Source: Oceanimonas doudoroffii
GTDB lineage: Bacteria; Pseudomonadota; Gammaproteobacteria; Enterobacterales; Aeromonadaceae
Direction of reading: 5' to 3'
DNA: 64,000 nt
Assembly (NCBI RefSeq): GCF_002242685.1
Contig: NZ_NBIM01000007.1
Location: 62,001 to 126,000 of the forward strand
The notes below the pieces were generated by a model. It was not told where the DNA came from. It saw only the letters and a program-made list of their open reading frames with translations, and did not search any database. Shown one piece after another: positions 8,258 through 17,703 of this stretch (position 1 is its first letter; each line of letters begins with the position of its first letter). The position numbers were made by a program, and so were the translations under genes.

Positions 8258-9814
8258 TTATTCCTTAACGACCAGATCGCCCAGATAGGGGAAGTCCATG
8301 GCGTTGACAATGGGCTCGGCATTCACATTGTCACGGGCGCCCCAGGCCAGGTTCTGCCAGTGCAGGGGCACGAAGGCGGCGTCGTCATAGAGCATTTTCT
8401 CCGCCTGCTGCAGCATGCTTTCCCGCTTGGCGCCGTCGGTTTCGACGTTGGCGTCTTCAATCAGCTTGTCCAGCGCCGGGTTGGCGTAATGGCCGCAATT
8501 GTACTGGCCCCGGCCGGTTTCCTCGTTGCGGGTCATGGTGAGGAATTCCGAGAAGTTGGCGGTGTCTTCGGTGTCGGAGTGCCAGCCAATCATCAGCATG
8601 TCGGCGGAGCACTTGTCGAACTCGGGCCAGTACTGGGCCACCGGCATGGTCTTGAGCTCCACGTCAATGTTGATGCGCGCCAGCATGGCCTTGACCGCCT
8701 CGGCAATGCGGTAGTCGTTCACATAGCGGTTGTTGGGGGCGATCATGCTGATCTTGAAGCCATCGGCGTAGCCGGCTTCCGCCATCAGCGCCTTGGCCTT
8801 GTCCAGATCATAAAGGGGCACCAGCTCCGGATTGTGACCCACATAACCCGCCGGCGCCTGCTGACCGGCAGTGGTGGCAAAGCCACGCATGATGCGCTTG
8901 ACGATGCCTTCCTGGTTGATGGCGTAGTTCACCGCCTGGCGCACACGCACGTCGCGGAACGGTTCAAAGCGATCCTGGTTCATCTGGAAGGTAATGATGC
9001 GGGTGCCCGGCTCGGTCACCAGCTTGACGCCGCTGGCGGATTCCACCCGTTTGTGATCGTTGGGCGATACCGGCTTGATAAAGTCCACGTCACCGGCCAG
9101 CAGGGCGGCCACTCGAGTGGCGTCTTCCTTGATCGGCACCAGGGTCATGTTGTTCACGTTGCCGGGAGAAGATGTGTCCCAGTAATCGGCGTTGCGCTCA
9201 TATTCCACCTTGACCCCCTGCTGGCGGAACTTCAGCTTGAAGGGGCCGGTGCCGGACGGGTTGGTGGAGGCAAAGGAGCTGCCGTGCTTGATCACCTCGC
9301 CCTTGTCCTTGCCGTCTGCGGTGGTGCCGGTATAGAACTTGGAGTCCATCGGGAACAGATAGGTGACGGTGTTCAGCACCAACGGGAACGGGCCCTTGGT
9401 CACCAGATCCACGGTGTGCTCATCCACCTTTTTGGCCTCGGAGAAAGGCTCGAACAACGCCTTGAAGTCGGGAGAGGTTTTCAGGCGGTTAAAGGTCCAG
9501 ATCACGTCGTCGGCGGTAAAGGGGTTGCCGCTGTGAAAGGTCACGCCCTGGCGCAGATGAAAGCGCATGGTGTTGTCGTCCACCCGCTCCCACTTCTCCG
9601 CCAGCCGCGCTTCAAATTTAAAATCCTTGGTCCAGCGAACCAGGGGGTCAAACACCAGGTGCGACAGCTCCAGGGTGGCCCCCGACAGCTGCTCGTGCGG
9701 ATCCATGGACACCGGATCGGCGTCGTAGGCAATGGTGATGTCGGCGGCCTGGGCACTGAAGGCAACACCGGCGGCCACCAGGGCAGCAGCTATTCTGTTG
9801 AGTCCTTTTTTCAT
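8258..9814 (-). CDS. Periplasmic peptide-type substrate-binding protein
   Basis: A 518-residue solute-binding protein of the SBP_bac_5 family. It opens with a signal peptide (MKKGLNRIAAALVAAGVAFS, cleavage after AQA). Next come the conserved strand ITIAYDADPVSMDPHEQ, FDPLVRWTKDFKFEARLAEKW and the DDNTMRFHLRQGVTFHSGNP segment that marks the family. The ATG at 9812-9814 has GGAG 6 bases upstream, whereas the ATG four codons earlier overlaps that site. The gene lies between the ATPase and the permeases of its operon. Confidence 0.9.
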   Translation of the reverse strand: MKKGLNRIAAALVAAGVAFSAQAADITIAYDADPVSMDPHEQLSGATLELSHLVFDPLVRWTKDFKFEARLAEKWERVDDNTMRFHLRQGVTFHSGNPFTADDVIWTFNRLKTSPDFKALFEPFSEAKKVDEHTVDLVTKGPFPLVLNTVTYLFPMDSKFYTGTTADGKDKGEVIKHGSSFASTNPSGTGPFKLKFRQQGVKVEYERNADYWDTSSPGNVNNMTLVPIKEDATRVAALLAGDVDFIKPVSPNDHKRVESASGVKLVTEPGTRIITFQMNQDRFEPFRDVRVRQAVNYAINQEGIVKRIMRGFATTAGQQAPAGYVGHNPELVPLYDLDKAKALMAEAGYADGFKISMIAPNNRYVNDYRIAEAVKAMLARINIDVELKTMPVAQYWPEFDKCSADMLMIGWHSDTEDTANFSEFLTMTRNEETGRGQYNCGHYANPALDKLIEDANVETDGAKRESMLQQAEKMLYDDAAFVPLHWQNLAWGARDNVNAEPIVNAMDFPYLGDLVVKE

Positions 9815-9847
9815 TTCGCACTCCATTTACTGGGTTAACGTTGGCCC

Positions 9848-11575
9848 TCAGGCCTGTTGTGAAATATCCAGCCCTTCCCGGGACATGCCCTTGAACTCCG
9901 GCATCAGGGAGATCAGCGAGCGACTGTAGGGATCCGCGGCATGGGTAAAGAGTTGTTCGGTGGGCGCCACCTCCACCAGGGTGCCTTTTTTCATCACCCC
10001 GATGCGGTCGCACATCTGCCGAATCACCGGCAGATCGTGGCTGATAAACAGCATGGTCAGCTTGAGCTCGTCCTGCAGATCCTTGAGCAGGTTGAGGATC
10101 TGCGCCTGCACCGACACATCCAGCGCCGAGGTGGGCTCATCGCAGATCAGCAGCCTCGGTCGAGTGGCCAGGGCCCGGGCAATGGAAATGCGCTGGCGCT
10201 GGCCGCCGGAAAATTCGTGGGGGTATTTGACCCCGGCGGCGCGGCCCAGGCCCACGTAGTCGAGCAGATCAGCGACGATGCCACGAGCCTGAGCGTCATT
10301 GTCGGCCAGGCCGTGAAAACGAATGGGCTCGGCGATAATGTCTTCCACCCGCATGCGCGGATTGAGCGACGAATAAGGGTTCTGAAACACCATTTGCATC
10401 TGCCGGCGCAGCGGGCGGCGTTCCTGCTCGGTCTTGATGGCGGTAAGTTCGATGCCCTCAAACCAGATTTTGCCGGTATCGGGCGGATACAGCCCGGTAA
10501 TGGCCCGGGCTATGGTGGACTTGCCGGAGCCCGACTCCCCCACCAGACCAAAGGTCTCGCCCTCATGGATCTCAAAGCTGACATCATTGGTGGCCTGCAG
10601 GTATTCCCGCCGTGACGGAAAAATCGAATCCTTGGTCACAAAGCGCAGGTTGCAGTGCTCCACTCGAAGCAGGGCGCCTTCATAGTCGCGCTGATCCTGG
10701 CTTTGGCCCAGCCAGTGGCTTTTCAGATCCAGGCTGGCCTTTTCCTTGACGTCTTCAATGTAGGACACCAGCGGAAAGCGCCGCAGCTTGATGTCGGAGC
10801 GGGGCACGGCGGAGATAAGGCTGCGGGTATAGGCGTGCTCGGGCGTGCCCAGCACTCGCTCGGTGGCACCGATTTCCATCAGCTTGCCCCGGTACATGAC
10901 CGCCACCCGGTCGGTGACGTTCGACACCACGCCCATGTCGTGGGTCACCAGCATGCAGCCCACATTGCGTTCCTTGCACAGGCCGCGAATGAGGGTGAGG
11001 ATCTGATCCTGAATCGATACGTCCAGCGCCGTGGTAGGCTCGTCGGCAATGATCAGCTCCGGATCGCAGGACAGCGCAATGGCGATCACCACCCGCTGGC
11101 GCATGCCGCCGGAAAACTGATGCGGATATTGCTGAATGCGCAGCTCCGGTTGGGGAATGCCCACGGCATCGAGCAGGGAAATGGCCTTTTTACGGGCTTG
11201 CTCGCGGGTGAGGCCGGTGTTGGCCAGCAGGGTCTCGACCATCTGATACTCCACGGTAAACAGCGGATTCAGGGAGGTCATGGGATCCTGAAAAATAAAG
11301 CCGATGCGCTTGCCCCGTACCGTGCGCATGGCGCTGGCCGACAGCGCGGAGATCTTCTCGCCGTCCAGGTAGACATCGCCGCTGGCAATACGCCCGGGCG
11401 GGCTTAGCAGATCGATGACGGCGTTGCCGATGGTCGACTTGCCGGCGCCGGACTCACCAACCACGCCCAGAATTTCGCCCTTTTCGATGGTAAAGGAAAG
11501 ATCTTCCACGGCGGCCATGACGCCGTGGCGGGACGGGTATTCAATCCGCAGGTTTTTAACTTCCAGTAACGACAT
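9848..11575 (-). CDS. ABC transporter ATPase with two nucleotide-binding domains
   Basis: A 575-residue cytoplasmic ATPase containing two DppD/DppF-type domains in one chain. Domain 1 has Walker [10 protein letters not shown], signature FSGGMRQR and Walker [13 protein letters not shown]. Domain 2 has [17 protein letters not shown] and [12 protein letters not shown]. Each is followed by an oligopeptide-type C-terminal extension. It powers the importer encoded downstream. Two in-frame ATGs lie 6 bases apart; the second (11573-11575) has AAGG at correct spacing and is preferred. The gene heads the operon and is divergent from the cupin gene across a 486-base spacer. Confidence 0.92.
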   Translation of the reverse strand: MSLLEVKNLRIEYPSRHGVMAAVEDLSFTIEKGEILGVVGESGAGKSTIGNAVIDLLSPPGRIASGDVYLDGEKISALSASAMRTVRGKRIGFIFQDPMTSLNPLFTVEYQMVETLLANTGLTREQARKKAISLLDAVGIPQPELRIQQYPHQFSGGMRQRVVIAIALSCDPELIIADEPTTALDVSIQDQILTLIRGLCKERNVGCMLVTHDMGVVSNVTDRVAVMYRGKLMEIGATERVLGTPEHAYTRSLISAVPRSDIKLRRFPLVSYIEDVKEKASLDLKSHWLGQSQDQRDYEGALLRVEHCNLRFVTKDSIFPSRREYLQATNDVSFEIHEGETFGLVGESGSGKSTIARAITGLYPPDTGKIWFEGIELTAIKTEQERRPLRRQMQMVFQNPYSSLNPRMRVEDIIAEPIRFHGLADNDAQARGIVADLLDYVGLGRAAGVKYPHEFSGGQRQRISIARALATRPRLLICDEPTSALDVSVQAQILNLLKDLQDELKLTMLFISHDLPVIRQMCDRIGVMKKGTLVEVAPTEQLFTHAADPYSRSLISLMPEFKGMSREGLDISQQA

Positions 11576-11581
11576 GCTCAT

Positions 11582-12067
11582 CCTTAAACGGGACTGGCGC
11601 CCGTTGCTGCGCCGGGGCGGCCGGTGGCTGAAGTGACCTTACTATAGCCTCGTTTGGCCACAACCCGGCTCACCGATCCGCAACAAAACGTTAACATCAG
11701 GGCGCATTCTAATCCGGTTGCAAACCAAAGACAAAGACTGATTACGCAGTTAAGCAGCAAATTTTCAGCATATATTTTTACACTTGAAAAACAATCCAGA
11801 CTTTATGACTAGAACGTTATCCACAGACAGATCATGGTTAATATGGCTTGGCTGACCTCATCGGCGCCGCGCCCGCGTTGACGTACGGCAATTCAAACAC
11901 GCCCGAGCCTGCGGCCGGCGTCTTCCCGGATGGGCAGGTGCTGCCTGTGGTTCTGTATTATCAAAAAATTCTTAATAGTCTTTTCGGTTCAGCCCTCTTT
12001 TTGCGAAATAAGCTCGGTCTCTATCATATGGAATACCTTGTCGCTGTAACTTAAAGAGGAGCCAACG
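11582..12067. other. AT-rich divergent control region
   Basis: This gap between the ABC operon and the cupin gene holds no gene I can support. A 68-codon frame at 11848-12054 has no ribosome-binding site or family features. The middle is AT-rich (around 11755-11800), as expected for promoters firing both ways. A consensus DnaA box, TTATCCACA, lies at 11817-11825; a single box does not make an origin. AAAGAGGAG stands directly before the cupin start. Confidence 0.5.
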
Positions 12068-12907
12068 ATGCGCGTTAACAAGGCAACATTGAGTCTGGTA
12101 TTGGCAGGAATTTTCGTTTCGCCGTTGTCATTCGCCGAAGATGTAAGCATGCAGTCCGAAGTTGTCACTGCAGAGGAAGTACAATGGGGTTACCTGAATC
12201 CCCTTCGTGGTATTAGAAGTCCAGGTGCTGCGGATCTTTGGGGGGATCGCACCAAGAATACCGCCGCGGGCATGCTGGTTAAATTCAACAAAGGGTTCTC
12301 ATCTCCCCCCCATATTCACAATATCACCTATCGTGGCGTGGTCATCGAAGGGCTGATGCACAACGACGATCCCAAGGCCGAGTCCATGTGGATGCCCACC
12401 GGCTCATTCTGGACTCAGCCCGCCGGCGAGAACCACATTACTGCAGCAAATGGAGAGGAAAACCTCATCTACCTGGAAATTGACAGTGGTCCTTACCTTG
12501 TTCAACCTTCAGACGAGCACTTCGAAAACGGTGAAAAGCCAATCAACCTGCATGCCTCCAATATGGTGTGGCTGAGCCAGTCAGACATGAAATTGATTAA
12601 AGGCGAGGATGCAGAGGTTACCGCCCTATGGGGCAGCAACCAGGCCGGAGAGCTGGGCGGAACCCTGGTAAAACTTCCCGCCGGTTATACCGGCCAGATC
12701 CACGTCGATGCCGAAGAGTTTCGTGGCATTGTCATCAAGGGAGACGTTACCTACCGGTCTGCGGAAACCCGGGATGAAAAAGAGCTCGCAGCCGGCAGTT
12801 ATTTTGGTTCAACCGGACAGTTCGATCACAATATCAGTGTATCCGGCCAGGATGCCATTCTTTACTTTCGTACCGATGGCAGATACCAGCTGCTCTCAAA
12901 CCGCTGA
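12068..12907 (+). CDS. Exported double-cupin protein (DUF4437 family)
   Basis: A 279-residue protein with a signal peptide (cleavage expected after SFA, residue 23), so it should act in the periplasm. Two cupin-like halves are visible, one around residues 70-150 with PPHIHNITYRGVVIEG and TGSFWTQPAGENH, the other around 190-275 with GYTGQIHVDAEEFRGIVIKG. The first half keeps two histidines of a metal site; the second keeps fewer. Substrate and reaction are unknown for the family. A LysR gene follows on the same strand. Codon use is AT-richer than in the flanking operons, which may indicate recent acquisition. Confidence 0.75.
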   Translation: MRVNKATLSLVLAGIFVSPLSFAEDVSMQSEVVTAEEVQWGYLNPLRGIRSPGAADLWGDRTKNTAAGMLVKFNKGFSSPPHIHNITYRGVVIEGLMHNDDPKAESMWMPTGSFWTQPAGENHITAANGEENLIYLEIDSGPYLVQPSDEHFENGEKPINLHASNMVWLSQSDMKLIKGEDAEVTALWGSNQAGELGGTLVKLPAGYTGQIHVDAEEFRGIVIKGDVTYRSAETRDEKELAAGSYFGSTGQFDHNISVSGQDAILYFRTDGRYQLLSNR

Positions 12908-12982
12908 TGCCAGGAGCCTGGGTTGCCTGCCTCCAGGATGCTCTTACTCGGGTGCTCCCCTTGGTGAATGGAGAGTCACATT

Positions 12983-13936
12983 ATGAATATTAAAGATTTA
13001 CAAGTGTTCACCAAAATAGCAGAGCTTCTATCGATTACCGCCGCCGCCAATCAGCTGGATATGAGTACCGCCAAAGCCAGTACCGCATTAAAGCGTATAG
13101 AGAATGCATTGGGTGCCCAGCTCTTTGTGCGCACAACGCGTCAGCTACGGTTATCCCCAGAAGGGGAACGTTACCTGCCACTGTGCCAACAAGCCCTTGA
13201 ATTACTGCATCAGGGCCAGATGACCATCAACGAGAGCCAGCCCTTTGTTCGTGGTGAGGTCAAGATGGCGATGTCATCGGAGATGGGACGCAACCTGATG
13301 CGTGACTTGCTCAACCGGGTGATGAGTCAACACCGGGAGGTAAGGGTCCGTTTGCATGTCAGCGACAGTCGTGTGGACTTTTACAGAGACGGGGTCGATG
13401 TAGCCTTGCGGGCGATGACTCGAACCGCCCTGCAGGACTTGAACCTGTACGGATTTAAAATATGCAATATTCCGCATCTGCTCTGTGCGTCACCCCAGTA
13501 CCTGGTAGAGCACGGCTCCCCCACCACGCCTGAAGAGCTGTCTGAACACAATGCGTTACTGTATAAGCTTTACGAGGTCATGCATGATGACTGGGAGCTG
13601 TATAACGGCGAGACCAGATATAAAGTGAAAATGACCAGCAATCGCTGTGTTAACGATGGCGATATTGTTCGCCGTTGGTGTGTTGATGGTATGGGCATTG
13701 CCAAAAAATCGGCCATCGATGTTGCCGAGGATTTACTGGCCGGACGGCTACAAAGGGTCATGGTCGACTACAGGATTCCCCTGACCGAGTTGTGGCTTGT
13801 TACCCCCAGTCGCCAGATGTTCTCCCCGGCCATTCGATTGATTCGTGATGAATTAAAACTGACCATCAATCAACGCAGAGAGCGCTTAATCAAACAGGGC
13901 ATTCTGAGTGAACCGGAGTGGCCCGTTTCCGACTAG
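12983..13936 (+). CDS. LysR-family transcriptional regulator
   Basis: A 317-residue regulator with an N-terminal winged helix-turn-helix (MNIKDLQVFTKIAELLSITA through about residue 60) and a LysR substrate-binding domain after residue 88. The ATG at 12983 is preceded by GGAGAG at 8 bases; the ATG at 12968 overlaps that site and is rejected. It follows the cupin gene and shares its lower GC, so the two probably travelled together, with the cupin gene as a candidate target. The co-inducer is unknown. Confidence 0.88.
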   Translation: MNIKDLQVFTKIAELLSITAAANQLDMSTAKASTALKRIENALGAQLFVRTTRQLRLSPEGERYLPLCQQALELLHQGQMTINESQPFVRGEVKMAMSSEMGRNLMRDLLNRVMSQHREVRVRLHVSDSRVDFYRDGVDVALRAMTRTALQDLNLYGFKICNIPHLLCASPQYLVEHGSPTTPEELSEHNALLYKLYEVMHDDWELYNGETRYKVKMTSNRCVNDGDIVRRWCVDGMGIAKKSAIDVAEDLLAGRLQRVMVDYRIPLTELWLVTPSRQMFSPAIRLIRDELKLTINQRRERLIKQGILSEPEWPVSD

Positions 13937-13994
13937 AGCAGGCCACCTGCATATCGCCGGGCAAGAAAGAGGGGGGCCCCTATGTTGAAACAAG

Positions 13995-14022
13995 CCTGCA
14001 GACACAACCGGGTATCTGCAGG
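13995..14022 (-). terminator. Terminator-like hairpin, twin of the one at 6170
   Basis: An 8-bp stem CCTGCAGA/TCTGCAGG lies beyond the pgpA stop codon on the minus strand and is followed by CTTGTTT, a weak T tract. It shares CCTGCAGACACAAC and CTGCAGGCC with the terminator at 6170-6204, so the two hairpins look copied. Confidence 0.55.
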
Positions 14023-14050
14023 CCTGAGACGGGCGGTAATTGGCTTCTGC

Positions 14051-14530
14051 TCAGAGGTAAAGCGCCAGCCCCTGCAGGCAGACCAGGGCAAACAGGCCGG
14101 CAATCAGATCGTCGAGCATAATGCCAAAACCGCCGTGCACGCGGCGGTCGAACCAGCTGATCGGCCAGGGCTTGACCATGTCAAAGAAACGGAACAGCAC
14201 AAAGCCAATGGCAATCCACTGCCAGCCCGCCGGGGCCGCCAGCATGGTCACGCCAAAACCGATAAATTCGTCCCACACGATGGCGCCGTGATCGTGCCGG
14301 CCAATGGCACTGGTGGCGGCATTGCAAATTTTGATGCCGGCCACAAAGCCCACCACCAGCAAGGCCACATAGAGCCACAGCGGCAGGCCCTGTATCAGCA
14401 GATACAGCGGAATGGCCGCCAGGGTACCCATGGTGCCGGGCATGATGGGGCTAAGGCCGGAGCCAAAGCCCAGGGCCAGCAGGTGCAACGGGTTGGACAG
14501 CTTCAGCGCCGCCAGTTCGGGCTTTCTCAT
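14051..14530 (-). CDS. pgpA: Phosphatidylglycerophosphatase A
   Basis: A 159-residue inner-membrane phosphatase that converts phosphatidylglycerol phosphate to phosphatidylglycerol. Family motifs are in order: GFGSGLSPIMPGTMGTL near residue 25, WDEFIGFGV near residue 85, and FRFFDMVKPWPISWFDR followed by GFGIMLDDLIAG. These acidic residues form the metal-dependent active site. Its ATG overlaps the thiL stop codon (ATGA), so translation is coupled, and thiL-pgpA is a common pair in this group. Confidence 0.95.
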   Translation of the reverse strand: MRKPELAALKLSNPLHLLALGFGSGLSPIMPGTMGTLAAIPLYLLIQGLPLWLYVALLVVGFVAGIKICNAATSAIGRHDHGAIVWDEFIGFGVTMLAAPAGWQWIAIGFVLFRFFDMVKPWPISWFDRRVHGGFGIMLDDLIAGLFALVCLQGLALYL

Positions 14531-15495
14531 TCGCCGCTCCGAAAGTGATCCCAGCTTCGGGCCGTCAGCTTATAGGGCTTCCCTTCCGCCAGCAGTTCCA
14601 CTCCCGGCTCGCCGGCCACCATGCGGCCAATGCGGGTGAACTTGACCCCGCAATGGGCCAGGGCAGTTTCCAGCTGGCCCCGGTGCATTTCGGGTACGGT
14701 AAAGCACAGTTCATAATCGTCGCCGCCGGTCAGCGCCAGCTGCCAGCCCTGTTCCAGCCCGACGGTATCAATCATCGCCTGGCTCAGGGGCAGGTGCTCC
14801 AGCTCCAGCTGGGCACGCAGGCTGGAAGCGGCAGTGATATGACCCAGATCCCCGAGCAGGCCGTCGGACAGGTCCAGCGCGCTGGAGGCGATGTTACGCA
14901 GAGCCTGGCCGGCAAGAATGCGGGGGTGCGGGTGTTCAAACTTGGTGCGCACAAACTCGCAGTGCTGTTCGTCCACCGTGACCTTGCCCAGTTGCTGCTG
15001 CAGGCCCAGGGCCGCGTCCCCCAAAGTGCCGGTCACATAGATGCCGTCGCCGGCCTTGGCGCCGTTACGACGCAGACCCCGGTCTCTGGGCAGGGAGCCG
15101 TGCACGGTCACGGTGATCGACAGCGGCCCGCGGGTCATGTCGCCGCCCACCAGGGCCACGTTGTAATATTCCGCCAGTTCAAAGAAACCTTCGCAGAATC
15201 CGCGCAGCCAGGCCTCGTTTACCTCGGGCAAGGTCAGCGCCAGCGACACCCAGCATGGGTCGGCGCCCATGGCCGCCAGATCCGACAGATTGACCGCCAG
15301 CGCCCGGTGCCCCAGGGCCACCGGATCCATGTCGGCAAAGAAATGCACACCGGCCACCAGGGTGTCGGTGCTGACCGCCAGCAGGGTATTGGGCTGCATT
15401 TGCAGCAGGGCGCAGTCATCGCCCGGGCCCATGATCACGTCCTTGCGACCGCTGTCGGTGGTAAAATATTGTTTTATTATTTCAAACTCGTTCAT
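14527..15495 (-). CDS. thiL: Thiamine-monophosphate kinase
   Basis: A 322-residue ATP-dependent kinase that makes thiamine diphosphate from thiamine monophosphate. Hallmarks are MGPGDDCALL near residue 22, STDTLVAGVHF, AVNLSDLAAMGADP, LVGGDMTRGP and the late DLSDGLLGDLGHI. Length is normal. No ribosome-binding site is visible, and the start codon lies only 8 bases after a strong hairpin that separates it from nusB. Read-through, a leaderless message or structure-dependent initiation are all possible. Confidence 0.95.
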   Translation of the reverse strand: MNEFEIIKQYFTTDSGRKDVIMGPGDDCALLQMQPNTLLAVSTDTLVAGVHFFADMDPVALGHRALAVNLSDLAAMGADPCWVSLALTLPEVNEAWLRGFCEGFFELAEYYNVALVGGDMTRGPLSITVTVHGSLPRDRGLRRNGAKAGDGIYVTGTLGDAALGLQQQLGKVTVDEQHCEFVRTKFEHPHPRILAGQALRNIASSALDLSDGLLGDLGHITAASSLRAQLELEHLPLSQAMIDTVGLEQGWQLALTGGDDYELCFTVPEMHRGQLETALAHCGVKFTRIGRMVAGEPGVELLAEGKPYKLTARSWDHFRSGE

Positions 15496-15503
15496 AGAAA
15501 ATG

Positions 15504-15529
15504 AAAAGCCAGCGTCAGCTGGCTTTTTT
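15504..15529. terminator. Bidirectional-type hairpin between nusB and thiL
   Basis: A 10-bp stem AAAAGCCAGC/GCTGGCTTTT with loop GTCA has T tracts in both directions. On the minus strand it lies between nusB (ends at 15543) and thiL (starts at 15495), where it would terminate or attenuate read-through into thiL-pgpA. Confidence 0.75.
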
Positions 15530-15542
15530 CCCGTGCATTTTG

Positions 15543-15953
15543 TTATTTTTTCAACTGCTTGACGACCTTGTCGAGCACACCATTCACGAACTTGTGACTG
15601 TCTTCGGCGGCGAACGCCTTGGCCAGTTCAATGGCTTCGTTGATCACGACCCGATAAGGCACATCTTCACGCCGGGTCAGCTCGTAGCAGGCCAACCGCA
15701 GCACCGCCTTGTCCACCATGTCCAGCTCGGCGAGCGGACGGGACAGGTAGGAAGAAAAGACGCCATCCAGATCGGCAGCGTGAACCGACACACCAAACAG
15801 CAGATCACGGAAATAGTCCATGTCCACACCCTTGGTTTCCTGCTCCAGGGCAAACTGCTGGGCAATGTCGGCCACGTTGTCTTTGGTCATTTGCCACTGG
15901 TAAATGGCCTGGGTGGCGAGTCGGCGGGCCTTGCGGCGTTCAGACGGTTTCAA
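15543..15953 (-). CDS. nusB: Transcription antitermination factor NusB
   Basis: A 136-residue all-helical RNA-binding protein that works with NusE on boxA in rRNA antitermination. Typical features are the start [21 protein letters not shown], the central segment [20 protein letters not shown] and the conserved [28 protein letters not shown]. It follows ribH by 13 bases, the classical ribH-nusB pair. Confidence 0.95.
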   Translation of the reverse strand: MKPSERRKARRLATQAIYQWQMTKDNVADIAQQFALEQETKGVDMDYFRDLLFGVSVHAADLDGVFSSYLSRPLAELDMVDKAVLRLACYELTRREDVPYRVVINEAIELAKAFAAEDSHKFVNGVLDKVVKQLKK

Positions 15954-15966
15954 TGCAGTACTCCTC

Positions 15967-16434
15967 TCAGTCCAGCTGCTGCAGGACGTTAATCATTTCC
16001 AGCGCGCTCGAGGCCGCTTCCGCGCCCTTGTTACCCGCCTTGGTGCCGGCGCGCTCGATGGCTTGTTCAATGTTTTCGGTGGTCAGCACGCCAAAGGCGA
16101 TGGGCACTTCATACTCCATCATCACGCCGGCCATGCCCTTGCTGTTTTCGTTGGCGACCAGATCAAAGTGATAGGTGCCGCCGCGGATCACGCAGCCCAG
16201 GGCCACGATGGCGTCATACTTACCGGTTTTGGCCAGTTTTTTACAGGCCAGGGCGATTTCTACCGCGCCGGGTACCCGTACCAGGGTAATGTTATCGTCC
16301 TTGACCTGACCCTGACGCTTAAGCACGTCGAGGGCGCCGGCCACCAGGCTGTCGTTGATGAAGCTGTTGAAACGGGCGACCACGATGGCCACTTTGGCCT
16401 CGGGTGCGGCCATCAGCCCTTCGATTACCTTCAT
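15967..16434 (-). CDS. ribH: 6,7-dimethyl-8-ribityllumazine synthase
   Basis: A 155-residue subunit of the icosahedral enzyme that condenses the ribityl-uracil intermediate with dihydroxybutanone phosphate, the penultimate step of riboflavin synthesis. Motifs are [48 protein letters not shown] and [17 protein letters not shown]. The ATG at 16432-16434 has AAGGA upstream; the longer frame adds ten unlikely residues. It is cut off from ribB by a terminator and about 4 kb of unrelated genes. Confidence 0.95.
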   Translation of the reverse strand: MKVIEGLMAAPEAKVAIVVARFNSFINDSLVAGALDVLKRQGQVKDDNITLVRVPGAVEIALACKKLAKTGKYDAIVALGCVIRGGTYHFDLVANENSKGMAGVMMEYEVPIAFGVLTTENIEQAIERAGTKAGNKGAEAASSALEMINVLQQLD

Positions 16435-16464
16435 GGGAATCCTTGTTTGCAGAAAAGTGCGCAC

Positions 16465-16492
16465 ATTCTAGCACAATCGGCGATTGACAAAA
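16465..16492 (-). promoter_or_regulatory. Candidate promoter of ribH-nusB
   Basis: On the minus strand TTTTGT is followed after 16 bases by TAGAAT, about 30 bases before the ribH start. It is a moderate sigma-70 match, expected because ribH is separated from the other rib genes. Confidence 0.4.
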
Positions 16493-16552
16493 GCCTTGGG
16501 GCGCCCTTGACGAGGGCGTCGGCGACAAGTGGCGCAGCCCCCGGTGCTGGGC

Positions 16553-17476
16553 TCAGTCGCCGGCGTTCGTGCTCGCCTCGCCGGCATCATCCTGGCGTTG
16601 CAGCAGGCACAGACGGGTTTCACCGGGCATGTCGACATTAGCCTGATCCAGGGTCTGCTTGATGGTTTTCACCACCCGGGCATGGGTTTGCGTGACCGAG
16701 CCCTGCTGACTGTCGGTCCACCAGCGCACGCGAATGGTGACCCAGCTGGCGGCCAGATCCCAGGGCAGCGCCTGCACGCCCTGCTCCTGGCTGACCCCTT
16801 CCACCTTGGCCACCGCTCGCACCAGCAACTCGCAGGCCCGGTCGATGTCGTCCTCATAGCCAATGCCCACATCATACTGGCTGCGCCGCTGCTCGTAGGC
16901 GGTTTTGACCAGCACGGCATTGGTGTAGATATCGCTGTTGGGAATGACGATACGCCGGCCGTCATGGGTCTTGATGATGGTGGCGCGGGTTTCAATGCGC
17001 TCCACCGTGCCCTCATGGCCATTCACTTCAATCTGATCGCGAATGTTAAAGGGCTGGCGCAGCAGGATCAGCAGCCCGGCCAGCCAGTTTTGCAGTATGT
17101 CCTTGAAGGCAAAGCCAATGGCCACCGAACTCACCCCCAGCCCGGCGATCAGATCCCCCGGTTTCAGGCTGGGAATGACAATGGTCGCCGCCAGCAGAAA
17201 CCCCAGCAGCACCATGGCCCATTTGACAAAGCCTCCCAGCACCTCCCCCAGGTTTTCCCGTTCTCGCCGGCGAGCGTGGGCCAGCACCATGCGCCGCACC
17301 ATCACCGCCAGGCCATAAAACAGCGCCAACACCAGCAGGGCCACCACTATATTGGGCACCAGCCGTACGGCGCCATCGAGCCAGCTGTCCAGCCGCTCCA
17401 TGATGACACCGGGATCCATGTCGATTTGCTGGTATTGATCCTGTTCGCCGCCGGGCTGAGTGTCGTGCTGTGACAT
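16553..17476 (-). CDS. MscS-family mechanosensitive channel
   Basis: A 307-residue inner-membrane channel subunit of the small-conductance mechanosensitive family. After a hydrophilic, Gln-rich N-terminus there are three membrane segments. The pore-lining third helix ends in GVSSVAIGFAFKDILQNWLAG, the family's most conserved part. The beta domain follows (QPFNIRDQIEVNGHEGTVERI, IIKTHDGRRIVIPNSDIYTN) and then a mixed C-terminal domain. The ATG at 17474-17476 has AGGAGG upstream, so the longer frame is rejected. It lies in the insert between ribH and ribB and is divergent from the EamA gene. Confidence 0.9.
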   Translation of the reverse strand: MSQHDTQPGGEQDQYQQIDMDPGVIMERLDSWLDGAVRLVPNIVVALLVLALFYGLAVMVRRMVLAHARRRERENLGEVLGGFVKWAMVLLGFLLAATIVIPSLKPGDLIAGLGVSSVAIGFAFKDILQNWLAGLLILLRQPFNIRDQIEVNGHEGTVERIETRATIIKTHDGRRIVIPNSDIYTNAVLVKTAYEQRRSQYDVGIGYEDDIDRACELLVRAVAKVEGVSQEQGVQALPWDLAASWVTIRVRWWTDSQQGSVTQTHARVVKTIKQTLDQANVDMPGETRLCLLQRQDDAGEASTNAGD

Positions 17477-17703
17477 GATGTCCTCCTGCCGGTGCGCTGC
17501 CGCTCGCACCTCCTACAAGCGTAGGCCATGGCCACCCTACGGGCGACGAGGAAGACAGGACTCACAAAGAACCTTTCGTGCGAGTGTGCAAGTCCGTACA
17601 AATACCTTAGAGTAGACAGACGGCGGACAACGGCCGGTTGTTCGGCTCCTCGGCGCGTTCACTGCGTGGCCCATCTTCATATCAAGCAATTCAAGGGGTA
17701 TTT

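Noticed and set aside
11817..11825. DnaA box as part of a replication origin
   Set aside because: Only single boxes occur (also at 54800), with no cluster, unwinding element or origin-linked gene.
11848..12054. 68-codon plus-strand frame before the cupin gene
   Set aside because: No ribosome-binding site, no motif, and its position overlaps the expected promoter of the cupin gene.
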